A stretch of DNA of 64,000 bases from Aquila chrysaetos chrysaetos. Taxonomy: Eukaryota > Chordata > Aves > Accipitriformes > Accipitridae. How positions within the stretch are numbered: the stretch's first letter is position 1; every line of letters starts with the position of its first letter. A program made the position numbers and the translations under genes. The notes beneath the pieces were generated by a model. The model saw nothing but the letters and a program-made list of their open reading frames with translations, was not told where the DNA came from and did no database searches. The stretch is taken from the NCBI RefSeq assembly GCF_900496995.4, contig NC_044024.1, positions 19,842,698 to 19,906,697 on the forward strand, written 5' to 3'. Positions 1 through 11,300 of the stretch are shown in pieces.

Positions 1-3000
1 TATCCCATTGAACAAGGATGGACGTGTCCTAGCTGCAAGAGAGGATGCCAGTATTTCAGTAACCTTGCTACGTCTGTCACCCAGCGAGACCCGCTCTGCC
101 TCGGTCCAGCCCCAGCCAGGCAGGGAGTTTGGGCGGAGGTGAGAAGCAAGCGCTCCCACAGCACCACTAAATGCACTTGGCTTTGGGGTGGGGGGCAGAG
201 GCTTGCACTAAGGTTTGCGCTAAATCTGCACTTACATCCTCAAGAAAACGGAGTTTTAAAAGAATTTGCAATTCCCTGTTTATTAGTTTGTAACAAACCT
301 TCATCCCCCCGGCTTAGCTGGGAGCCAGTTTAGAGCTCCTCATGCAAGTCGTGCTGCGTTTCTGCTGCGCTGACATTTCCATCAGAAAAATATCCTGGTC
401 TCCAGGCTTCCCTCTCAGCCAAGGGAGAAAAGTCATGTTATGTCAGCTTTAAAGAAGCCAGCTCTCCTGCTAGCAGTGGTTTTAGATGCCAGGTGGTATG
501 AAGGTTACTCCTAAAAGCACCTTCTCAGCTGTTACACTTGAAAAGGCAACAACAAATAAATACATGGTAGCTAAAAGTGAGAAATTAGCAGCTTAAAGCA
601 AGATCACTGCAGGTGAAGGTTATGTATTTAGACTAATCATCTCCCTGTCCCCATTCGTCACTCACTCATCCTCAGAACCTGGATATTTTCAATATGAAAA
701 GGGAGATGGAAGATAAGTTTTCACTGAGTTCAAACAAAGAAACTGCAGGACTGGATGAAGAAAAAAGCAACCACCCATGAGAACTTCTGGCTTTTCTTTT
801 TGGCCCTGAAAAATATTTGCTGACCTCAACTCTGCTTCCTTCCAAACATAATTTCTCCACATTTGCCTGCAGTGGTGACATGTCATAAATTGCTTTCCTG
901 ACCCTGCTTGTTATGCCCCAGTAATACTGAGCTTGCAGCACCTGCCCAGCTGCCTGGAGCAGCTTAGGAGCCCTCAGAATCAGAAGCCATTTTGTCAAAA
1001 AAAAAAAACCCAAAAAACCAAAACCAAAAAAAACACCCTTGGTTTTGGAACATGGTGGGAGCTCAGAAGTCAAAAATACGTGGGCCCCAGTTCCTTTGTA
1101 CTCCTCTGCCTGCTGAGCTCGATGGCATGAGGCAGAGCACGGTGTTAAAAGCCACGGGAAACCAGTGCTGTTTGTTTAGGAAACTTTGCATACTGAGGGA
1201 TCCTTCCCTTTGGTCAACGATCATTTTTAAGCCTCAGCCACGCCTGGATGACTCTGAGACAACTCAAAAATGGAATGAAGGTAACTGCAAAACAGCAGGG
1301 TGCATCTCATCATTGCTTACAATGAGCTATATTTGGCAGGTGCAATTCCCTCCAGTGTCTGGGAAAAGAAAAGTTTTGGAAACAACCTTCTGAGAAATAA
1401 TCTCCTGACCTGCAATTTCTAGTTTGTGATGCCAAAACACAGAGGGGCTAGATCCAGAGTCTGGGGTCAGCCTCCACATTATGAAAGGGGAGAAAAATGA
1501 AGCTCAAGTCCATGCCTGATTTGGGATCCCCACCTTCTTCTCTTCTAAGTTCCAAGCTCGTGCCAAGGCCTGGATTGGTCTGTGTTGCGCCTAGTTCAAG
1601 TACAGAAATGCACTATGCCACAATTTTAAATGAAGCTCTTTTACTTTGTCACCCTGACATACAGTGAAAGGAAGCTCTAGGGAGAGTAATCCCATTACTG
1701 AAGCTGTGACTTCACCTTCTGTCACAGATCTTGTTCCATGAGAAAAAATTCATACATGGGAATATTTTTTAATAAACTGGCCACTTTTCTTCCAGAAATA
1801 ATGCAACTTTCCAGTGCAAACACAGACATAGTCACAAATTCACTTACTGGAGCCATGCATGTGCTCTAGCAGCTAGATGACTTGAGTGGGATAGGAGGTC
1901 TCTCTGGCAGCACTTATCTACAATAAGAAAAAAAAGCACCTGCTTCCACTCTATACACCCTGCAGTGCTCAGAATAAAGTGAAAGATCTTGTATTTAATT
2001 ATTCCTAGTGAAGGGTGATGTAAAACACCCACAGATGTGAGGAGGCTAATACTACCAGAGACAGGCAGTCTGAATTCACAAGGAAATTAATTACGCCACA
2101 CTAATTTCATCACAAAGGCACAGTTCTCTTATCAGGTTATCTCTACAGGAGAAAGTTTCAGTAGGTTAATTAACTACAGGCATGACTATAAACAGATGTG
2201 CTTAAACTAGCACAAATCTGCATGTGGACATGGACTGTCATTCCGTTTACCTCAAGATAAAGTTTGCCTAAACTCAAGTGAGAAATCCAAACACGGGTTG
2301 CACCAATTCAATTAAATCACTAAAAATAAAATCAGTTTCAGATGATCATCTGGTACCATTTTCTTGCGCAGACAAGGTCCTCCTTCCATCTGTGCAGCTC
2401 CATGAATACTTAGCAAATCTTGCAGGGAGGCGGAGAAGACAGACTTTTTGGATAAGAGTAACAAGATCACCTGTACTGTTAAACAACACAGTTTTATTTC
2501 TAACTGCTCAAGCTGAATAAGATTTGGAGCTTTTACACAAGCAGTGAAAACTATAATTCTGCCCAGACGTAACTGTATGATGATACAGTTGTGCAAAGCG
2601 CACATATACCCTGCAGAGGGTAAGACATCTGCCCAGTGACACTCAACGCTATTGACTGCTCTGCTTTGCAGTGCTACACTCAGCCCGGCGAGCCGCACGT
2701 CTGCGAGAAGGCAACAGCTTGGGCTGAACTTGAAGCGAGGCAAGCCTATTCAAGCAGACACCCAGAGCAGCTGCTGGCAGCATACAACATCCTCCTTGAG
2801 TAAGCTTCGCTGAACTGCTGCCCCGATCCCGCCTGTTTTCTCCCCTCCAAGATGAGCTGTACCATTAGGCTTAACTTGCAAAAAGGTAACTTGATTTTGA
2901 TTCAAGAGTCACTAACAGGAACTTATTTCTGAATGCAGCTTTGCTGCCTGTTGACTCCTCCAGGGCAGCTACATACTCCTTTCAACTTTGTTGCAAACAT

Positions 3001-4080
3001 TTATTATTGTTCTTTCTCTCCCCCTACATCTCTGAAGCGTAGATAACAATATTGATTTAAATGCAATCAAAGCGAGCCTGCCGTACAATGAACACTTTGT
3101 CCACGTTGGTCATACTGTGGCAAGGGCTGCCTCTTTCCCAGTGATGGAGGCCCATTAAACGGACGTGATTTATGAGTTCAGGAGAAAAAAAGAAGTTTGC
3201 TCTTCAATTACAGAATTGTGTAGGAGAGCAGAAACTTGGGTCCCCACGTGGAGCTTCTCAGATATGCTGCCAAAGGTGGAACAGGGACGGAGAGGAGGGG
3301 AGGGTAAAGGAGATGGGTTCAGCCCTCATAACCAACTGATCCTTGCCTGCTGACACCCTCACAGAAGTTTCACAGTGGTAGGCCAGTAGATCTCCACCAT
3401 CCTGACCATACCCTGTGGTCTGCCCTTGGGGCAGAGATGCAGGGGGCACAGAATGGTCTATAACTTTGCTGGGGAGGATAAGCTCCACGGCAAACCACTT
3501 TTTAAATAAAGTGTTCACTGCCAAAGAAATCCAAGAAAGACATAATAAACCAAATAGCGGTGGCCACAGGTTACCATAGCTTACACAACAGCATCAATTG
3601 CACCAGAGAGCAGGCTGCAAAGGGAGCAGAAATTAATAAATGTTGTTGTCATGCCAACTATTTACAACGACGCATGAATAAGGAAGTAAATAAAAGGAGG
3701 ATGGAGGGGAGACTACGGAAATACAGACAAAACAGCAGGAGAAGTTACAGGGAAGTCACACCTCACGTTCCAGGTTTTCACAAGTAACTTACAACACAAA
3801 GTGGGGAAACAATAACAAGAAGTATGCTATAAAGCATCAGAAGTACCCCTTATTTTGTAGGATTTTCCTCTTTTTCCAAAAGTTTTTCATGTCAGATTTT
3901 CTCTCCAACACAGCCGCATCTTCGGTCTGACACATCTCTGAAAACCAGCAGCTGCCTCACAAACTTATTTGCAATAGAGGCCACAAACCCACTCTACGAC
4001 TAATTACAAAAGCCCTTGACAACACAATTCACCAAAGCGAGACAAAAATACGCTTTTATTTAGGTAACGTCCCCAGGCTG
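1..4080. other. Intergenic, no gene recognised
   Basis: No translated segment here resembles a known protein and no chain of open segments with splice signals could be assembled. The only notable sequence is an A-rich low-complexity tract at about 996-1037 made of runs of A interrupted by C. By synteny with mammals, the neighbouring gene on this side would be MID2 or TSC22D3, but no RING, B-box, SPRY or leucine-zipper coding exon is visible. Confidence 0.6.
996..1037. repeat. A-rich low-complexity tract
   Basis: A poly(A) run followed by AAAACCC/AACCAAAA-type simple sequence. Similar A/C-rich tracts occur near 46501-46550, 47701-47725 and 49298-49325. Confidence 0.7.
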
Positions 4081-5350
4081 AAGAGCGTGGTGCCGCAAAA
4101 GCCCAGGCAGGGCACCGCCGGCCCCGAGCCTTAACCCGAGGGGCAGCGGAACGCACGGACGCCACGGAAGAGCTACTCCTACAGCACGCTCGCGCCCGCA
4201 GCCACGTTCCCTACCGGCACGTCCATTCCCCGCGACGAGCGTCGAGGCGTCGAGGCCTGCCCCGCGCGCCGGGCCCGGCGGCTGCAGGCGGCTCCCGTGC
4301 CGGCTGTTAAACCCAACGCTCCCACCCGTTTCGGCGGTGCCCCGCGGGTGCCCGGCACGAGGGTCGCGCGGGTCCCGCCGACGGCAGGTCCCGGACCAGA
4401 ACCGTGGGCACCCGGGGCACGGCGGGCTCCGGCGGCTCCCCGCGGCGGGGGGGAGCGAGGGGAGCGGTGCCTCGAGCCGCGATCTAATCGCCGGCCGCCG
4501 CGGACGCTGTTCCCCGGGCCGGCCGCGGGAGCGGTTTGACCGGCGCTGCCGGCAGGCAGCGGTACCCGGGGCGCCCCGTCCCGCGGCCGAGCCCGGGACA
4601 CGCACGGCCCCGGGACGCTCTCGCACCCGCCGCCTCTGAGCGGGTCCGGCCCGGGGGCTGCGCTCCCGACCCCACGGACCGCGGGACCGGCGCCGGGAGA
4701 TCCCCCGGCGGCCCTTACCTGCCCTCGGCGGCGTGGGGCGGCCGGGAGGGGCGGGGCTATGCCCTGGAGGCGGGGCTATCCCCTCGGGGGCGGGGCCGCG
4801 CCTGTCCCGGGCGGCAGCACCGCGGAAAACCCGGCCCGGAGTTCGGAGCGGTGAGAGCAAGGAACCGGGGCGGGATGGGGGTCAGGCAGGTTAGCGGGGG
4901 GCTGGGGAGGCAGGCTGGGGTTGGGGATCCTTTCAATTTTGCTTATTTTATATTTTGGGCTTGTAAAGACGAGGTAACTAGTCCCACCCTTGGCACAGCC
5001 AGGACCCGCCTCAGAAAGGCAAGGCATTAAGAGAGGTGTAAGGCATTAAGAGAGGTGTAAGGCGTTAAGAGAGGTGTAAGGCGTTAGGAGCGGTGTAAGG
5101 CGTTAGGAGAGCAGGTGTAGGCAGCAACGCTGCCCGCCTTAGCCCGAGCTCTCTGCGTGAGGCAGCCCTATGGCACGGAGCAGCCCCGCAGCCGCACCAC
5201 GCGGAGCAGCGACGCGGGAGCCGCCGGCCTGCTCACGGCTCCCACACGTCTCCTCTCGGGATGGCAGTCGCCTGCTTCTGAAACAAAACCCGTCCCTCTC
5301 CCCTCGGTCCGAGCCCGAGGGGTAATGGAGAGGGACGCTGGGGGCCGAGG
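4080..5350. promoter_or_regulatory. Orphan CpG island, probable promoter
   Basis: This stretch is very rich in G+C and CpG dinucleotides, with several GGGGCGG-type GC boxes at about 4733-4800, in a surrounding AT-rich region. On the minus strand there is a good splice donor (GGGCAG followed by GTAAGG) at about 4713-4722. On the plus strand there is a donor-like GAGCG followed by GTGAGA at about 4845-4855. The island therefore looks like the promoter and first untranslated exon of a gene or long non-coding RNA, possibly transcribed both ways. No coding exon that belongs to it is recognised in the window. The long open frames across it are arginine-, proline- and glycine-rich by-products of base composition. 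Confidence 0.6.
5021..5118. repeat. 19-bp tandem minisatellite, about 5 copies
   Basis: The unit aaggcattaagagaggtgt is repeated at 5021, 5040, 5059 and 5078 with A/G substitutions accumulating to the right. A fifth, 22-bp variant is at 5097-5118. It lies at the right shoulder of the orphan CpG island. Confidence 0.9.
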
Positions 5351-5964
5351 GGTATTCCAGTCTTCGACTCGGGCAGATAACGAAGAGCAAACCCACCCCC
5401 CAAGGCCCTGTTCAAACCCAACCCGGAAAAAATTAAGCTCCGAGTTAGGATTTGAAGGTACATTCCCAGCAATTCCAGTTTATTGGGATTCCTACATCCC
5501 CACTGTTCACCTCTTCAACCTAATGTAGACCCGTGACGCTGCCCTCCATCCCCCTCAGTGCCCCCCGGTCTCCGTCCCCTCACATCAAGGCACAGCCACC
5601 AAGAAGAGAGACACAAGGTACAGCAACAGATCTTAGGCAGGGAGGAGAAATCAAAAGCTCCAGGAGACCTGGGGAATGCACCTACCTTGCCGATTTGGGC
5701 CATGGTAGTCTACAATGTGCCGGTGCTACGTTAGGAAAAAAAACAGTGCAGCCCTCAAAGGATTTAGCACCCAGGCGCGAAAAGGGCATTGAGAGCAACG
5801 CGCAGCTATTTGCAGTACATGCTGTCCTCACCAGTTGCAGATATGCCAGCTCCCGCAGTCTTCACCTTCTACAACAGATAAGGCTGAAGCAAGACTAGTC
5901 ACACTTTCACACGGGCACTCAGTTTCTGATAAGTGTTTGCCTGCTACACACAAACTCTTTTACA

Positions 5965-6035
5965 TGACCGTCCCTATTTAAAAAATGGGGAGACGAAGGA
6001 CACAAAGAGAAGCACCTTGCCCCAAAGTCCAATTT
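5965..6035 (+). repeat. MIR/L2-like 3' end relic
   Basis: The order 'cctattt..aaatggggag.cgaaggacacaaagagaagcaccttgcccc' resembles the conserved tail of MIR/L2-type elements (ATGGGGAAACTGAGGCACAGAGAGGT...CTTGCCC). The match is by eye and diverged. Confidence 0.4.
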
Positions 6036-6429
6036 GTCCCCAGCAGCACCACTGACCCGTTCACAAGTTCCAGCCTGAGACAAAACCCTTTGATCTGCCC
6101 AACGATGTGCTGCTCCTGGGCAATCTTCAAGTGCCTCTGCAAGCCTGAGCCTCTATACAACGGGATTGAAGTATTCTTTTGAAAAGAGGGACATTAAGAG
6201 TTCAGGACATGGCAATATTTGGATTGGAGTATTTGCTTTCCCACTGTAAATGCTGATTTCCAGCTGCAGTAAACGAGAATCACTCTAATGATCTCTATTA
6301 GCTGAGATAAGTTTAGTGGCAGCTGTGCATTTCCAGCTCAGGTAAACTGAGAAGTGAGGAAAAAGACAGCTCTGCTGATGGCCTTCAGCTCCTTACTCTT
6401 TCCAGTGGTGCCTTTAGGCTATAAAATGG

Positions 6430-6575
6430 AGCGCTGGCTTTGAAGGCAAATAGCCAGTCTTACTCCTGACCCTACCATTAACTTCATATAGTGCCATAGA
6501 AATCACTTAACTTTTCTGTATCTCAGCTCCAGTCAATAGCAATAAGACTAAAGCCTGTTGAGATCAGTAAAAGCA
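6430..6575 (+). repeat. MIR-like SINE relic
   Basis: It contains a diverged version of the MIR core, including 'aaatcacttaacttttctg' followed by 'tatctcag', which corresponds to the classical AAGTCACTTAACCTCTCTG...CCTCAG block. The upstream part, with 'ggctttgaaggcaaatagcc', fits the 5' side of the same core. Confidence 0.45.
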
Positions 6576-7712
6576 CTGTGTTATTACTGTAGCTTGGCTT
6601 GGATGCTCAGAATCCATTTTGGGGTTTCAGCATCAAATTAATCAGTGCAAACTGGATTCTGCAACTGTGGGAAGAATTTTGATATGAGGATTCAATAGAG
6701 TACAATATTGCTTGGATTTACAGCCTGTGCTTTCACATTTTTATCCAGGTACCTCAAAGCCAGGCCATTATAGCCTATGCCTACTAACAGGTGTAAAATA
6801 ACAACCCTACAGCATGCAGTAAACTTCAGAAGTGATAGACATACAAAGTGTCCAAACACCACTATGAGTTTGAATTTCTGGGTCCTGGAGAGTCAATGCT
6901 TCTGCATCACATGGAGGAATAACAACAGCTTAGTAAAGGTTTTATTTCTGGCCAGTCCTGTTCAGTGATAGAGAAAAACATGACTTGGAAGTGAGTAAAT
7001 ACAGTCACATGGGGACAAACATACAACAGCCCATAAAATCAGTGAAGAAATGCATTTTGTTACTGCACCCAGCTACTCATATACTTTTCTCAACTTTCAG
7101 TCTTTCAATGTCTTCATGAGAACAACTGGCAGAAGTCACGTAAAACACTAGAATAGTAGGCAGAGGTGGGAAAAAAATTGGGATTTACTTGCTGATCTCT
7201 ATTTAAGCTTTATGGTCTGTGTCCTAAAATGAACTACTGATTCAAGTCTAAGGTTTGGGATATTAAGCTTAAAATACTGGGAGGTGTTCTGAGTCTGGGA
7301 GATGCTGATTGCTGCCTGCCCGTACAAGTCACTGAGCATCTCTTGTGACCAGCTGGCACTTTGCTTATGGCCCATGTGCAGCCCTGATGATTTGTATTAA
7401 GGATAATATTGGCCAAGTGCCTAAACATCCGTGCTTGAGAAAGGAGACCAGACATCCTTGAGCTGGACAAGTGTCTCTCGCTCTGTGGGTCTGGTCAAGG
7501 ATTCCCCACTGCCCTGGACCACCCAGCCCAGATGGGAAAGCGGGGAGAAGAGGGGTCTTGGGGCTGTTTAGCCCTCAATAGGTTTTAAAACAGCCTTGGA
7601 TTTGCCCCAAGACACCAGTGCTTCTGCAATAACCCTTGGGCGTTACTGCTCTGCCAGGGATCTGTCTCTGGGGGCACTTCCTCCCCTTGTGCCCGTGATT
7701 GAAGTAGCAAAA

Positions 7713-8302
7713 TGTATTGGGTCTGGCCGGGATGGAATTAATTTTCCCCATAGCAGCCCTCCTAGCGCTGTGCTGTGTACTGGCAGCTGGAAAGGTGTTG
7801 ATAACCCAGCAGTGTTGTGGCTGCTGCTGAGCAGTGCTCCACAGCATCAAGGCTGTCTCTCCAACAGTCCCCCCTCACCAGCAGGCTGGGGGTGGGCAAG
7901 GTCTTGGGAGGGGACACAGCCAGGACAGCTGACCCAAACTGACCAAAGGGGTGTTCCAGACCATAGGACATCTGCTCGGCAATAAAAGCTCCGAGAAAGC
8001 AGGAGGAAGGCGGGGGGGCATTCGTTATTATGGCATTTGTCTTCCAGAGGAACCGCTACGCGTACTGAAGCCCTGCTTCCCGGGAAGTGGCTGGACATCG
8101 CCTGCTGATGGGAAGTAAAGAATAAAATCTTTTGTTTTCTTTTGCTTCCGCACACGGCCTTTGCTTTTGCTTTATTAAACTGCCTTTCTCTTGACCCACG
8201 AGTTCTCTTCCATCTTATTTTCTCCCTCCCGTCCAGCTGAGGAGAGGAGTGACAGAGCAGCTTGGTGGGCACCTGGTGTCCAGGCAAGGTCAACCCACTA
8301 CA
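7713..8302 (+). mobile_element. Solo LTR, avian endogenous retrovirus (ERVL-type)
   Basis: The element starts TGTATTGGG and ends CACTACA, with the TG...CA termini of an LTR. It is related to the other two LTRs in this window; shared blocks include 'gacacagccaggacagctga' and 'ccaaactgacc'. An AATAAAAG box near 7981 sits where a TATA element is expected, and ATTAAA at 8174-8179 fits the poly(A) signal. The flanks are CAAAA (7708-7712) and CAAAG (8303-8307), a 5-bp target duplication with one mismatch, which suggests an older insertion. No gag, pol or env sequence accompanies it. Confidence 0.8.
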
Positions 8303-11300
8303 CAAAGGTTTGTTCATTAGTATTACGGTAAGGGAGAAAAGTCCCTCAAAACCCACACAACTTTTCAGACTACAGCGGATAACTCCTCTTTAGATCAGGT
8401 GCACCTTTAATTCAGATGAACAGTCCTTTTGTTATCTCGCCTACGCTGGGACCTCAGTAAGTACACCCATAACACAACGCCATAACACAACTCATTGTTC
8501 TCAGTCTTTTTCTTTCTATGTTATCTTTTTTCTTAACTCAAATCCCATTAAGCCTAGAGTCTTTTCAGTATTTTTAGCTGTGACTTTCAAAAGGCTGCCA
8601 AAAGATAGCTGAAAAGTATATAGCAGTATGATTAATGCTCTTGGCATTTCTTCATGATTCGGCCCAGTGTTAGAGGAACCTAAAAGTGGAAGCATGACAA
8701 AATCATGAGCAACTCTTTCATTGGGGGTTTTCATTCAATTTTTTGCTACCCCAGTAGGTCTCTGTAACTTTCCTCCTCAGCTACATAACTGCAGTCCTAA
8801 AATTACTAGGAGCACCAAGAGAAGAACATGGTGCTTGTAGATGCCATTTACAAGCACCTTCTCACTGTCTTGTCACAAAAATATTATACTGAGAACAAAC
8901 TGCCTCTCAGTTTTGTTTAGTGGTGTTAAAATTTTAGTCTACAGCATGCCAGAATAAAGAAACAGATAAAAATCCCGTCCGTTAGTGCAAATGCTCCAGC
9001 AGCAAGCTATAAACATAAATGCAGACTCCAAAGGAGAAAAAAACCTTGGTAAATCTGTGTATGAGCAGGACCCTACTCGCATCTGCAGGAACTGCGAATC
9101 TAGGACTGAATAGGTGCAGAATAGCAATGTGTCTTTTCAGATGCATCCCTTGCAAGGCTGCTATATGTCTTACTTGGTTACAGTAGGAAAGTCATGTAAC
9201 AGCCAAAATCCAGCAAGTAAAATTCAGTGCAGGTCGACTGAAGCTACATGGAGCTCATCCAGTTTAAACCAGCTAAGAACCTGGCCTTATTTTATTTGGC
9301 ACTGTGGACCTCAATTTTTACTGATGAAAAGCTGAGCTGTTTTAATCAAAAACTGAGGCTCTATGTCCTTTCCACTGTAAGGTATAAATCTGTATTGGTT
9401 GGCAGTGAGAACTACAAAAGATTTTTGATACTATCTTGCTCAGCACTGCTAGCATTGTAAGATTATTTTTTTTAATAACAGTTTTAAAAGAGAAATTGGC
9501 TCATGTTTCAGAGAGCTTTCTGAGAGGCTTACAAATCATGTGGTCCAAGTCATGGGAAAGATGTTACTAATTGCTTACAGCAAAGCCAACAATTTTCATA
9601 GGGCCACATTCATTCTGGCTACCAGTGACAGAGCGGGATGGCAAAGTGCACGCAGCCACCCATGGCTCGAGCAACAGGAGGGGCTTGAGTCTGCACCCAG
9701 TTACTGGGGCAAGGTCCAGACTCACTCCTGTAGTGAGAAGAGCTGGTTACTAGAGGTGAGGTTTCCCTGTAGAAATGGAGGAACACAGGCACCTTGTAGA
9801 GATGAATCACCCCATCCTACAATAGGTGAGGAAGACCGTGGACGTCCTTCCTGAGGTGCCTCATCTTCTTTCACCCACTATGTAAGGAACTGAAACAATA
9901 TGGCCAGGGAGTCCCAATTCTCAATGAGGTAAGCGGAATCTGATCCCAAACCAGACTCCTTTGAGACCACCGGTGGGTTTTAAGGCTTATTTCATTCCAG
10001 CAGCCAGAAAGCCAAGTCACCACGCAAAACCTGGCGGGCACAAGGAAAATCCTTTTGGAAAACAGACCTACAAGCCTGAGACCTCCGACCATACATACGG
10101 CACAACTGGTATGGATCAGTGTTAGTAGAGGAAACAGGTGAGAGTTTACACATGCATGAGAGAAAACAGCACTGATTGTATACTGATACATACTGCTCTG
10201 GTTGCAATACATATATTTGTGGCTTTATGTGTTTAGGTTGAGGGCAGTGCTACAACAGAGTGAAACCATCATAGAAAAGGAAACCCTATGCAGCTGCTCT
10301 TACCACTACTGTTGCTCCAGGTTTGCTGTGCTGAACTGAGGGTTTAGGCTAGACATATGGTGCCTATGGCAAAAAACACCCTGAGAAATCTGTTGTCTGG
10401 CTTCCAAGACATGCAGTAACCCAGCTTACAGCAGAAGACAACATGGAGCAGAAGGTAACTTCACAAAGAGAGGCAATTAGCAAAGGTTTACCATTTTCAG
10501 GCATTTCAGAAATGTGCTGTTGATGGTTAAGTGATGCTCCCTGACATCCCTTCCACACACTGTCCCATCCCTGCCCTCTGGATGCTCTGCATGCTCCCTT
10601 CACATCAGCAGGAAGCCATCAGAAATACGTTTGCTGCTACCTGGCTTTAAAAATGCACTGTGTTGTAAGAGGAAATAATACAGTCTCTCCTGTTGGGAAC
10701 ACATCCTGGCACGCCTTTAAAAACAAGCAAACAATAAATCTTCCATACAGAGGTTTCTTTGAAATATTAGTGAGTTTGCTGCCCTCTTGCAGTCCAAATT
10801 GCATTTTAAAACTGGATTTCTCTTTGGGTCTGACAGGGTGTCCTAGGTAAAGGCTACACTGCAGCATGGTACCACACAAGGAAAGATAAGACAGAGGCGA
10901 AGCCGTTTGCAAGATACAAAAAAAGGAGTAGATATTTCTCAGCTTAATGAGAATATCTGCAGTTACATTAGCCTGCAAGAGAACAAACTCCACTGAATAA
11001 AAGTGAAGGACAGAATTACCTACAGTGGCACAACCTTCCCCACAGATGCTGTTTTACCACCAGCGCTTCACAGCCCGTTGCATTTCTCTGCGGGAAAGCT
11101 CGGCCAGGGCAGGGTACCAGCATCCCAGAGAGCCAGGCCTTTCCAACCCACCCTCCTACCTGTGAGATAAGCAGAGGCTGGGTTTGTTCATGGATCTGTC
11201 ATGTAAAATAGGAAAACTAAGCAGAAGTGCCGCTTAGCAATATGAAACCGCGTTCTGGTCCAGCACAAGGCTCAGCACACAAACATTTCAGGTCCACAAA

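Larger units (their letters stand above)
5351..7712. other. Intergenic with ancient SINE/LINE relics
   Basis: No gene recognised. Two short segments resemble old MIR/L2-type elements and are listed separately. The rest shows no coding, RNA or repeat structure that I can name. Confidence 0.55.

Noticed and set aside
4060..4860. 266-codon minus-strand open frame across the orphan CpG island, followed directly by AATAAA
   Set aside because: It is extremely rich in Arg, Pro, Gly and Ala, has equally long overlapping frames on both strands, begins at a TTG rather than an ATG, and resembles no protein. The poly(A)-like hexamer is probably coincidental.
4297..5030. Plus-strand frames in the same island (for example 4536-5030)
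   Set aside because: Composition-driven shadow frames without start context, domain or splice logic.
7596..8356. Open frames of 129-169 codons on both strands in the first LTR
   Set aside because: They lie within non-coding LTR sequence and do not resemble gag, pro, pol or env.
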